Assembly: GCF_008087665.1 (NCBI RefSeq)
Contig: NZ_CP042912.1
Coordinates: 4,836,001-4,900,000 of the forward strand
Direction: 5' to 3'
From: Mariniblastus fucicola
GTDB lineage: Bacteria; Planctomycetota; Planctomycetia; Pirellulales; Pirellulaceae
Length of the DNA: 64,000 nucleotides
Part shown: piece by piece, positions 39,281-47,838 of the stretch
Layout of the letters: each line of letters begins with the position of its first letter
Numbering within the stretch: the first letter of the stretch is position 1
Notes under the pieces: generated by a model
What the model was told of the DNA's origin: nothing
The model's input: the letters and a program-made list of their open reading frames with translations, nothing else
The model's database searches: none
Made by a program: the position numbers and the translations under genes

Positions 39281-40051
39281 ATGACAAATGTATGTCGTCA
39301 ACTCACTGTGCTAATTACGGCGGTCGCTGCGATCGCCATTTCCGGAACCTGCCAAGCCGACCTTGTTTGGGAAGACCTGATGACAGACGAACAGGCGATC
39401 ACCAACAACCTGATGCTTTCCAGTGGCGGCACGACCATCACGTTTGGGACGGAAGTTTTCAGCGACAGCGATGGCGGAACCTTCGACCTCGTTCCGGAAC
39501 GAAGCGCGAACTTCTTTTCGTTTGAAGCAGAATCGACTGGGAACCATACGGGCTACCTTGAGATGACGTTCGACAACGAGAACGACGACCCGACGGACTA
39601 CCTGGAGCTGACTTTCAATTTTGGTCCGCCCGTGACGAACCTTCAGTTCACATTGCTGGATGTCGACGGGAATACCAACTTCAATTGGGACGACGGAGCG
39701 GAAATCTTTTTCAACGGCACGAACGTGAAAACAACTCCCGGCTACTACAGCATCGGAGCAATCAACTTTCTGGACAACGAAGCCTACATGGATGGGTTTG
39801 AGGCAGGAAATGTTGGTGCAGCGAGTGATGAAACGACTGGAAACATCGGATTTAATTTTGGCTCCGAGATCATCGACACTCTGACTATTCGTTACTTCAC
39901 GACTGACGATGCCGTCAACAATCCAGCGTCACAATTTATCGGAATCAGTGACTTGCAGTTCGTGGCCGCGGTGCCTGAACCAACCGCGGTTTCGCTGATC
40001 GCACTGGTCGGTATCGCCGCCTGGACACGGCGACGACGAACTCAAGTTTGA
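39281..40051 (+). CDS. PEP-CTERM sorting-domain protein
   Basis: The 256-residue protein has a signal peptide (about 1-26, ending GTCQA-D) and a C-terminal PEP-CTERM tail, AVPEPTAVSLIALVGIAAW then RRRR. Such tails are recognised by an exosortase that attaches the protein to the cell surface or matrix. The mature domain is a beta-rich sandwich with acidic loops (DVDGNTNFNWDDGAEIFFNG), possibly calcium-binding. I do not recognise a more specific family. A bidirectional terminator separates it from the convergent protease gene. Confidence 0.85.
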   Translation: MTNVCRQLTVLITAVAAIAISGTCQADLVWEDLMTDEQAITNNLMLSSGGTTITFGTEVFSDSDGGTFDLVPERSANFFSFEAESTGNHTGYLEMTFDNENDDPTDYLELTFNFGPPVTNLQFTLLDVDGNTNFNWDDGAEIFFNGTNVKTTPGYYSIGAINFLDNEAYMDGFEAGNVGAASDETTGNIGFNFGSEIIDTLTIRYFTTDDAVNNPASQFIGISDLQFVAAVPEPTAVSLIALVGIAAWTRRRRTQV

Positions 40052-40065
40052 AATGAAATTCCACG

Positions 40066-40098
40066 AAAAAACCCTCCTGGCAAAACGCTCAGGAGGGT
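40066..40098 (-). terminator. Terminator between convergent genes
   Basis: A 9-bp stem (ACCCTCCTG / CAGGAGGGT, ten-base loop) is followed on the minus strand by five U residues. It suits the protease gene on the minus strand and may also stop the PEP-CTERM transcript. Confidence 0.7.
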
Positions 40099-40225
40099 GT
40101 TGGAATTTCAGAATGTTCAGTTCACAAAGACGTCAGGAGTTCCGGTCAGAACTTGAAACGCCCCGACTAACACGCCTGCGATCTTGTGATGGGGGAAGTA
40201 GCCCCGTCATCGACCCGATCGTGGT

Positions 40226-42346
40226 CTAGCTTCTCTTCTCGAGCATGGTCATGTAATCGGCTGTAATTTCGAGGACCTCATCGAGGTAGTAATCCCGTTT
40301 GATTTCCTTGTTACCGGAAACCTGTTCTTCGATTACTTTCTCGTCTTCTTTCTCGGCACGAAGTTCGCGACTGCGAGCAAGAAACTCTTCCTCGTTCAGC
40401 GACACAGTTTTCATGTCCTTTTGGCGAACGTACTCTTCGATCCGTCGAATCCGCTTGGCGAACTTATCCGAAGCCTTGACTCGTTCCGCCGAACGAATTT
40501 GAAGTGCCTTTTTGACTTCTTCATCGGCAGAGCCATAACTGCTGTAGTCCGCCGCGGAAATACGATCGAACTCAACAGGGTACTCAAGGTCTGATTCGCC
40601 GACCGGCATTTTGTCAGTGACCGAAGGCAGCACCAAATCCGAAAGGACACCTCGTTTTTGGGTGCTGTCGCCGTTGGGACGATAGAACTGCGAACGCGTG
40701 ATTTTCAGTGCACCGTATTTGTTCGGAGCATTTCTCATTCGATAGAACACCTCGTTCAAATCCATCAACGTCTGCACCGTGCCTTTGCCGTGTGTTGTGG
40801 TGTCGCCGACAATGATTCCACGGTCGTAGTCCTGCAGAGCACCGGCAAGGATTTCGCTGGCACTTGCACTGAATTTACTGGTCAAAACCACAACCGGCTT
40901 ACTCCAGGAAGCTCCACGATTGTTGTCGTCGAGCTTAATAATCTGGTTGGACGCGTCCTTAATCTGAACAACCGGACCGGCATCGATGAACAAACCGGTG
41001 CAATCGATGGCTTCTTGTAAAGAACCGCCGCCGTTCTTTCTCAAGTCCAGAACAACGCCATCGACGCCTTCGTCATTGAACTGGTCGAGAATTCGCTTCA
41101 CATCGGTGGTTGTGCTGCGACCGTCGGGACGGCCAGACATATCCGCGTAGAAGCTTGGCAACTCGATGATGCCGATTTTTCGCGGACTTCCGTCAGCATT
41201 GGTGCCTTGCTCAAAAACTTTGCCTTGAGCCGCGCTGTCTTCAAGTTTGATTTTCTCGCGAACGATTTCGACCGTGCGAATGTCGCCACCTTCTTCGGAC
41301 TGCACGTTCAAACGCACAACCGTTCCGGCTTTTCCGCGAATCATGCCAACGACGTCATCCAGCTTCATTGAGTTGATGTCAATGAAGTCGGTACCGTTCT
41401 TTTCAGCCAACGTGGGATCGACACGATTTCCGGTTTCGTCGCCCTGTCCGACTTCCATGATGACGTCGTCAACTGAAATGCCACCTTGCGTATCACAGGC
41501 TCCACCAGGAACGATGCTGCGGATGACCGTGTAGCCTTCGTCGTTTCCGGAAAGCGTTGCTCCGATGCCTTCGAGTTCCAGAGAAAGAGATATTACAAAA
41601 TTTTCATACGACCGACGCGACATATAGGAAGTGTGTGGATCGAACGAATTGGTCACGGCTGTGACGTACATTTCGATAATGTCTTCAGTGTCGGTCTGCA
41701 TCATTCGGCGAGCGAAAGACGTGTATCGCTTTTGCAGTTTCTCAACCGGGTCTACTTTCTTCTTTTTCTTTTCGCTGTTCCCGTCTTCTTTGTCCAGTTC
41801 TTCGTCGCCACGGAATACGAGCAAGTTGTATTTGATTCGCTTTCGCCACACGTCACGAGCCTCGGCCTCCGACGTCGCGTAAGTTGCCAGATCCGGGTCG
41901 GTAATCATTTCTTCCTTGACGGTAAAATCGTGTTCGACACCGGCTAGTTCAATCGCCAACTCGGTTCGTTGCTTGACTCGTTCGAGGAACGTCTTGTACA
42001 CCTTGATACCAAAGTCAAAGTTTCCATTCTTTACGTTCTCTGCGATCGATTTTTTTTCAGCGGCAAAGTCGTCGACATCGCTTTGCAGAAAGTACGACTT
42101 GGTCGGGTCGAGCATCTTCATATAGAGCTTGAAGGCACGGCTTGAAATCTCCGTGTCCAATTCCCGTCGCGAAAGATGAGTTCGCGTCATGAGTTCGGCA
42201 ACGAGTTTCCCGACACGTTTCTGGGATCTCGACGGAGGCGTAATGATGTCGTCCGCGTTGACGGCCGGAACCACCGTCAGGACCATCACGGCCAGCATCA
42301 GGATCTTTGCGTAGCAGCGATTTAGGAGTCTCGTTTGAGCAATCAT
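40226..42346 (-). CDS. prc: Carboxy-terminal processing protease (Prc/Tsp, S41 family)
   Basis: The 706-residue protein has a signal peptide (ending VNADD) and the Tsp layout: an N-terminal helical part with FKLYMKMLDPTKSYFLQSDV, a PDZ domain (about 250-350) and the S41 core. The catalytic Ser-Lys pair is in SKFSASASEILAGALQD (Ser near 493) and THGKGTVQ (Lys near 520). YYLDEVLEITADYM at the C-terminus is typical of the long Prc group. It should degrade or trim misfolded periplasmic proteins. The PDZ segment LEGIGATLSGNDEGYTVIRS has the usual carboxylate-binding loop. Confidence 0.93.
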   Translation of the reverse strand: MIAQTRLLNRCYAKILMLAVMVLTVVPAVNADDIITPPSRSQKRVGKLVAELMTRTHLSRRELDTEISSRAFKLYMKMLDPTKSYFLQSDVDDFAAEKKSIAENVKNGNFDFGIKVYKTFLERVKQRTELAIELAGVEHDFTVKEEMITDPDLATYATSEAEARDVWRKRIKYNLLVFRGDEELDKEDGNSEKKKKKVDPVEKLQKRYTSFARRMMQTDTEDIIEMYVTAVTNSFDPHTSYMSRRSYENFVISLSLELEGIGATLSGNDEGYTVIRSIVPGGACDTQGGISVDDVIMEVGQGDETGNRVDPTLAEKNGTDFIDINSMKLDDVVGMIRGKAGTVVRLNVQSEEGGDIRTVEIVREKIKLEDSAAQGKVFEQGTNADGSPRKIGIIELPSFYADMSGRPDGRSTTTDVKRILDQFNDEGVDGVVLDLRKNGGGSLQEAIDCTGLFIDAGPVVQIKDASNQIIKLDDNNRGASWSKPVVVLTSKFSASASEILAGALQDYDRGIIVGDTTTHGKGTVQTLMDLNEVFYRMRNAPNKYGALKITRSQFYRPNGDSTQKRGVLSDLVLPSVTDKMPVGESDLEYPVEFDRISAADYSSYGSADEEVKKALQIRSAERVKASDKFAKRIRRIEEYVRQKDMKTVSLNEEEFLARSRELRAEKEDEKVIEEQVSGNKEIKRDYYLDEVLEITADYMTMLEKRS

Positions 42347-42605
42347 GTGGGACCTTGCGATGAATTATTCTGCGGCGTGGGATTTGGGCCGTGGTCTACG
42401 GGCCAATGCATTAAACCAATTGTGGCAAGAAAGTTCTCGCCTCAATTGCATGGGCCGATATCGAAACTTGGGATTATTGTCTATAATCCAGCTAATAGTA
42501 GGGTTTCAGAAAACCCCAGACAATACCGATCCGTGATCAGTACGTCTGCTGCGATCCTGTTTGTTCAGTCCCTGTTCGAAAATCTCACTGGAAGTTCTTC
42601 CTGCC

Positions 42606-44441
42606 GTGCCAGCGTTTTTGATGATGAACTCGGGCTCCAATTCAGGGGCCAGATTTGAACTCAGTGCCGAAGAGGACAATTTTCTCGGCCGCGACTGGGA
42701 GTGCCGTGTTGTTCTCAACGACCCTCAGTGTTCCCGTAAACACGCCCGGATTTACACCAATGAAGACGGTTGGTGGATCGAAGACAACGGCAGCAGCAAC
42801 GGCACGTACGTCAATGGTCAGACGATTCGGGAAGCCAGGCTCGACGAAGGACATTTGATCCGTGTCGGCGGCAGCGCTTTCACGTTTACCGAATCTGCCA
42901 CCAAGACGCTTCCCGAAGAGGAAAGCAAAACGGGCGAGATGCGAGGTCCGGCGGCACAGACCGTGATCTTTGACGAATCGCACGACCCGATGGACACCGG
43001 TCAGTACACGTTGTCGTTCCTGAAAGGACATGATTGGGGCCAGGACTTTTTCTTCCTGTTCCAGCTCAGCGTCAAACTGCTGGGACTCGACGACCCGGAT
43101 GCGATGATCCAAACCAGCATCAAACGGCTTAGCGAACGCACAGACTCAAGTGCCGCCGGGTTCCTTTGGGCATCCGATGGAGGAAAGCTGACTCCGAAAG
43201 TTGTCTATCCGAAAGAGTTGGCGAATGAACTGACGCTCGACCCGGAGTTGACGCGTCGTGTCGTTGCGCAAGGGCACGCGATTCGATTTGAGTACGACAC
43301 CAGACACCAGGATAGTTTCACGGACAGCATTTGCGTGCCGCTGAACTCGGATGGCAAGATCAAGGGCGCGATCCATCTGTATAAAAAAGGCACCCGTTTC
43401 CACGATTCGCATTTCAATCTCGCATGTGCAATTGCCAATATCATGGTTCGGTCGCTGGACCGTGCGGACCGACATAGCGTGTTGGCGGCGGATCATTCGC
43501 GACTGAAAGAAAAGTCTGCGAACTTTGACGAGTTGCTGGGCGAGAGCCCGAAGATGCTGGAGCTGAAGTCGAAAATTCAGCGTGTCGCCAAAGCTTCTGG
43601 CTGCGTTCTGGTTCGCGGTGAAAGCGGAGCCGGTAAGGAACTGGTCGCTCGAGCTCTGCACAAAGCCAGCCCTCGAGCTGATCGGCCGATGCTCAGTGTC
43701 AACTGTGCCGCGATCCCACGGGATCTGATGGAGAGCCAGTTGTTCGGCCACAAGAAGGGCTCGTTCACCAGCGCCGATCGTGACCACAGCGGTTGGTTTG
43801 AACAGGCTGACCGCGGGACACTGTTTCTCGACGAGATCGGCGAACTGACTCTTGAAGGCCAGGCCAAACTGCTGCGAACGCTGGAGGGGCATCCCTTCCT
43901 TCCCGTCGGCGGAACGGAAGAAATTTCGGTTGACGTTCGTGTTATCTGTGCGACGAATCGTGACCTGAAAGAGTTCGTGGCGGAAAAGCGTTTCCGCGAG
44001 GATCTGTTTTATCGGCTGAGCGTGTACGAGCTTTACATTCCGCCGCTGCGAGATCGTGAAGCCGACATCGAGATGTTGGTGAACCACTTCCTCGCTCACT
44101 TCAAAACGCAACACGGAAAACATGACTTGCAGTTGTCACGCGAAGCTAAAGCCAGGTTGATCGGCTATCAATGGCCCGGCAATGTTCGTCAGCTTCGCAA
44201 CGTGATTGACAGCGCGATCGTGATGGCGGAAACCAATGAAGTCGCCGCAGATGAACTTGGAATTCGCGATGCGACCGACGGTGAATTCGAAACGCTTCGC
44301 ATCGATCACTGGGAACGCAAGTTGATTGTTGACGCGCTCAAACGAACTTCGAACAATGTGCCTGGTGCGGCAGAGTTGCTGGGCATCAGTCGGGCGACGT
44401 TGTATCGTAAGATTGAACAGTATGGTGTGGTGCGTAAGTAG
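42606..44441 (+). CDS. FHA-GAF-AAA+ sigma54-type regulator with altered GAFTGA motif
   Basis: A GTG start at 42606 places the FHA domain at residue 1, with GRDWECRVVLNDPQCSRKHAR and SSNGTYVNG as the phosphothreonine-binding loop. A GAF-like region (about 140-300) follows. The AAA+ domain has Walker A VRGESGAGKE near 338 and Walker B GTLFLDEIGEL. The sigma54 contact loop reads GSFTSA instead of GAFTGA, so true sigma54 activation is in doubt. The C-terminal Fis helix-turn-helix has NNVPGAAELLGISRATLYRKI. Phosphorylated partners are probably read through the FHA domain. It is followed by an AP2-type gene after seven bases. Confidence 0.9.
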   Translation: MPAFLMMNSGSNSGARFELSAEEDNFLGRDWECRVVLNDPQCSRKHARIYTNEDGWWIEDNGSSNGTYVNGQTIREARLDEGHLIRVGGSAFTFTESATKTLPEEESKTGEMRGPAAQTVIFDESHDPMDTGQYTLSFLKGHDWGQDFFFLFQLSVKLLGLDDPDAMIQTSIKRLSERTDSSAAGFLWASDGGKLTPKVVYPKELANELTLDPELTRRVVAQGHAIRFEYDTRHQDSFTDSICVPLNSDGKIKGAIHLYKKGTRFHDSHFNLACAIANIMVRSLDRADRHSVLAADHSRLKEKSANFDELLGESPKMLELKSKIQRVAKASGCVLVRGESGAGKELVARALHKASPRADRPMLSVNCAAIPRDLMESQLFGHKKGSFTSADRDHSGWFEQADRGTLFLDEIGELTLEGQAKLLRTLEGHPFLPVGGTEEISVDVRVICATNRDLKEFVAEKRFREDLFYRLSVYELYIPPLRDREADIEMLVNHFLAHFKTQHGKHDLQLSREAKARLIGYQWPGNVRQLRNVIDSAIVMAETNEVAADELGIRDATDGEFETLRIDHWERKLIVDALKRTSNNVPGAAELLGISRATLYRKIEQYGVVRK

Positions 44442-44448
44442 GACGTAG

Positions 44449-44904
44449 ATGGCTCGCAAGAATCCACGTCGCAACATTTCACGCGTTGAGCATCTTGACC
44501 GTGACGGAAAATCCAGCGGCTGGCTGGTTCGCATGCAGCGGAAGTACGAAAAGATTAGCAGCTTCTTTTCGGATTCCGTCTACGGCGGCAATCGGGCCGC
44601 GCTTCAGGCAGCCAAAGAGTTCCGTGATGAATTGGAAAGCGAATCCGAAAAGCTGACGACCGAAGAGCGAAGTGCCGCACCTTCGACTCGCAACAAAAGC
44701 GGCGTTGTTGGTGTTCGGCTGCATCGCCAAAAAGACGTTCGTGGAAAATACGAATATCAATACTGGTATTGGGTCGCCCAATGGATCGACGGGCGGGGCA
44801 GACGACGAACCCGCTCGTTTTCAATCCACAATCACGGCGACGACAAAGCGTACCGCATGGCGTGCAAGGCCAGACGCGAAGGCGTTGCCAGCGCACATCG
44901 ATAG
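44449..44904 (+). CDS. AP2-like DNA-binding protein
   Basis: The 151-residue basic protein has an AP2/ERF-like fold at its C-terminus: SGVVGVRLHRQKDVRGKYEY, then YWYWVAQWIDGRGRRRTRSF, then a helix KAYRMACKARREGV. This matches bacterial AP2 domains that bind DNA in homing endonucleases and phage proteins. The N-terminal 50 residues are basic and unknown. It follows the FHA-GAF-AAA+ gene by seven bases and may be its partner or target-side regulator. A domain assignment from sequence alone is uncertain. Confidence 0.75.
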   Translation: MARKNPRRNISRVEHLDRDGKSSGWLVRMQRKYEKISSFFSDSVYGGNRAALQAAKEFRDELESESEKLTTEERSAAPSTRNKSGVVGVRLHRQKDVRGKYEYQYWYWVAQWIDGRGRRRTRSFSIHNHGDDKAYRMACKARREGVASAHR

Positions 44905-45064
44905 GCGGCAGTACTGCCGGCCCCAATCAGATCGGTACGTTTCCGAGTTCGAGTAGTGGCAACCAAGGTTCGATATCGATCGCTTCTATGTCATCATAGG
45001 AAGAGAAATTCTCTCGCTACGATTTCCCCTCTGACTTCTCCGCCTAAAGAATTATCTGGACTGA

Positions 45065-46126
45065 CTACTGAGCCGAAGTCCGAAAACCGTCGGGGCCGCC
45101 AGAGATTGGACGACCGGCACTTAGAGGCCAGCTGGCCATCTGAAACCCGTGCTCGTGAAGCCAGTCTTTGAGCTTTGCATGCGAGTCGTAGCTGTTCGGA
45201 TAAACCCAAACCGAAACCGTTGTGCGGCGCGGCTCAAGGCGACTGAGAACGTTCATGAAATGCGAGCCTTCCTGCAACGCCTGCTCCATCGGCTCGCCAA
45301 CGTCCGAAGAAACGGGCTGAATCGTGAATCGCTTGAAACGTACGACGCGAGCATTCGGCTGGCCGGTCTGACTGTCAGGAACGATGCCCAACTCGTACTG
45401 CAAACGGAATCCGTTGACCGGACCGATGGTTTCCCGAGTCCCGTCGGCCTGCTTCAGCTTTTCAGCCTTGAGCCGGATCTCGCCCTTCATCTGTTCGATC
45501 AACTGGTCCATGGGAACGTGCACAATCCGGCCACGATCAAGCCGGAAGTGGATCTCGTTGGAGAATACGGTTTTGGCAATCGGATTCGGAAAGTGATCAA
45601 TCGTTTCCACCGACGTTTCGATCTGAGTCACAGAAACCGCGTTGATCGATTTCTCGAGTGACTCCAACTGCGACACCAATTGGATTTTCTCGGATTGCAG
45701 CTCCAGTTGTTTTTGCTGTTGTTGATTCAGCTCGTCGCGGACTTCCTTTTTTCGCTGTTCGTGTTTGGCGCGAACGAACTCAAGCTGCATCAACATCGTG
45801 TGGCGACGAGTCGCGAGTTGCTGAGCCAGACGCTTTTCGTCGTTGGCTTGCATCTCCAAACGTGCCAGGTCCAGCCGTAGTTTGCTGGAGACCAATTCGC
45901 GAGAGGCCTGTTCAGCCTGCAGGTTTACCTTCTGTGTTTCGAACGCCAAGTCCTGCTCTGCTTCCTCCGCCTGCTGAGCGACCGCAGATTCGGTATCGGG
46001 CTCCGCAAGTAAACCTGACGTCGCCTGAGCTCCGACGATCACGACCAGAATGATCAACACGCCAACAAGGTTCGCGATGATGTCGAGGAACGAGTCCTGG
46101 CCTTCATTGAGATTGTTGAGGCTCAT
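45065..46126 (-). CDS. ExbD/MotB-like membrane protein with membrane Asp
   Basis: The 353-residue protein begins with a membrane helix (about 13-35), reading SFLDIIANLVGVLIILVVIV. The Asp aligns with the essential proton-carrying Asp of ExbD, TolR and MotB. A coiled coil (about 50-165) follows, with segments such as LDLARLEMQANDEKRLAQQL. The C-terminal domain (about 190-353) is a periplasmic unit not recognised as OmpA-like. The start overlaps the upstream gene by four bases. It is the third gene of the ExbB-like operon. Confidence 0.7.
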   Translation of the reverse strand: MSLNNLNEGQDSFLDIIANLVGVLIILVVIVGAQATSGLLAEPDTESAVAQQAEEAEQDLAFETQKVNLQAEQASRELVSSKLRLDLARLEMQANDEKRLAQQLATRRHTMLMQLEFVRAKHEQRKKEVRDELNQQQQKQLELQSEKIQLVSQLESLEKSINAVSVTQIETSVETIDHFPNPIAKTVFSNEIHFRLDRGRIVHVPMDQLIEQMKGEIRLKAEKLKQADGTRETIGPVNGFRLQYELGIVPDSQTGQPNARVVRFKRFTIQPVSSDVGEPMEQALQEGSHFMNVLSRLEPRRTTVSVWVYPNSYDSHAKLKDWLHEHGFQMASWPLSAGRPISGGPDGFRTSAQ

Positions 46127-47838
46127 GGTGACACCTCCTCGATCCCCAAACCGCTGCCGCGAAGCATCTGCTTGATCGACTGGAACTGCTGTCGGGCTCC
46201 CGGTTCAACGACGACGGCCAGGTTTGGCTTCCAGTACGCGCTGGCACCGGCGATTCCCCAAGCGTCGATTCGCTGCCATATGATGTTCACCATCTTGTCG
46301 ATCGCTTCGGCCGGCTGATTCTTGTATGGAATTACGATCGTATCACCAGCCACGTTTTTGATAGCCAGTGAGTCCTTTCCACAGACCAAACCGACAGGCC
46401 GGACGTAGCCGGTAGCGCCGCTGGTTTGCGTTGGCAGCGCCCAATCGGCACCGCGTGCGTTGGCGAGGCTATCGCTGGGAGTCGTGGTTCCGTTGGCGTT
46501 CGAACCGCCGGCGCCCTGCTTCATGCTGCTCGCAAAACTGGCGTTGGTGTTCCGGGAATTATTGGAATCGAAGCGTGATGCAATCTTCGAATTCTGGAAG
46601 TCACCGCCGTTCGCAACATCCTGCGGGCCAGGCGAATCGGTTCCCATTTCGGAACTGTTTGGACTGCCGAAATCGCCACCGCTTTCTCCGCGGGATTCAG
46701 ACTCCTGATAGGCGACTTGCTGGTTTGCCTTTTGTCCAGTCCCTGCCGACGCTGGTGAAAATCCACCTTTGCGAGCAGAACTTCCTCGCTGCGAGGATGA
46801 TCCAAATCCGCCTGAATTTCCAGCTCCGGCGCCAACGCCACCGTCCTGCGCGAATCCGCGCCGGGCGCTAGCCAAAGCAGCGCGCCGCTGCCGGAGAGCC
46901 AACTGAGTCAATTTGGATTTCTTGACCGCGTCCTGAATTTCGCTTTCCAGCTGCGGGTCGATCGTTCCAAAATCGAGATCTTTCTCCTGCGACACCAACT
47001 CGTATCCGAATTCGTCGTCCCAACTGATCAACGAACGACGAGCCAGCCCGTAAGACTGTGCACCGTCGGGGCGAACCACCAACAGAGGATAAGGGCGCTG
47101 GTCTTTATCAGCCAGTTCATGCTGTTGATAGTAATTTCGAACCGTCGACAAAGCCGCATCGACAGGATTGCCTGCTGCGACAGGATGAAAGAAATCTTCG
47201 CGAGACAGCTTGATACCCCACGGCTGCAGCACCAATCCGTCACGATTACACTCCACAAACACCGGTACGCGTTTCGTCCCTCCGGTGCCGTGGTAGGGTA
47301 CGATCGCGTACTTCTTTTGCTCGATCGTCGTAACTTCGCTGCGTTTCTGTTCCAGCCGGGATTTGGCCAGTTCGACTTGATCGCGAAGTCGTTGCAAATC
47401 GTTGTCATCCACCTCAACCACTGCGTCTTTTCGATCCTCGTCCAACAGCTTCATTTCGTCGACGAGTCGCTGAGCCTGCGATTCAAGTTCGGCCAGCTCT
47501 TTTTCCAAATGAGCCCGGTAGTCGCGAGCCGAAGTAAGTTCACGGCGTGCCTCGGGACGCATTTCTTCAAAGCCTTCCGCTTCGAGAATGCTTCGATCGA
47601 TATCGTCTTCCAGTTTATCGATCAGCTGCCTCTGTTGCTCGCGTTTCGCCGTCAGTTCAGCTTGAGTTTCCGCAGCCGATTCAGCAATGGCATTGGCGTG
47701 ATCCGCCTGCTTGATACTGGCTGACTTGACGGCCAGCACCAGCAACACGATCAGCACTCCCAGCGTACAAATGAGCACGGCCAGAAAGGGAAACAGCGAG
47801 ACTCCGGGCTGCGTTGATTTTGGACGTCGGCGCCTCAT
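46123..47838 (-). CDS. ExbD-like membrane protein without membrane Asp
   Basis: The 571-residue protein has one membrane helix near the start, VSLFPFLAVLICTLGVLIVL. It has the ExbD-like SLFPF entry but no Asp in the helix. A coiled coil (about 40-190) is followed by a domain that reads AIVPYHGTGGTKRVPVFVEC and then LLVVRPDGAQSYGLARRSL. A Gly/Ser/Asn-rich linker and a C-terminal domain (about 470-571) close it. It overlaps both neighbours by four bases, so the three are translated together. Partner role to the Asp-bearing protein is inferred. Confidence 0.65.
   Translation of the reverse strand: MRRRRPKSTQPGVSLFPFLAVLICTLGVLIVLLVLAVKSASIKQADHANAIAESAAETQAELTAKREQQRQLIDKLEDDIDRSILEAEGFEEMRPEARRELTSARDYRAHLEKELAELESQAQRLVDEMKLLDEDRKDAVVEVDDNDLQRLRDQVELAKSRLEQKRSEVTTIEQKKYAIVPYHGTGGTKRVPVFVECNRDGLVLQPWGIKLSREDFFHPVAAGNPVDAALSTVRNYYQQHELADKDQRPYPLLVVRPDGAQSYGLARRSLISWDDEFGYELVSQEKDLDFGTIDPQLESEIQDAVKKSKLTQLALRQRRAALASARRGFAQDGGVGAGAGNSGGFGSSSQRGSSARKGGFSPASAGTGQKANQQVAYQESESRGESGGDFGSPNSSEMGTDSPGPQDVANGGDFQNSKIASRFDSNNSRNTNASFASSMKQGAGGSNANGTTTPSDSLANARGADWALPTQTSGATGYVRPVGLVCGKDSLAIKNVAGDTIVIPYKNQPAEAIDKMVNIIWQRIDAWGIAGASAYWKPNLAVVVEPGARQQFQSIKQMLRGSGLGIEEVSP

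Noticed and set aside
43146-44123. 325-codon open frame antisense to the FHA-GAF-AAA+ gene
   Set aside because: It is the shadow of a strongly coding frame with clear domain motifs on the other strand.
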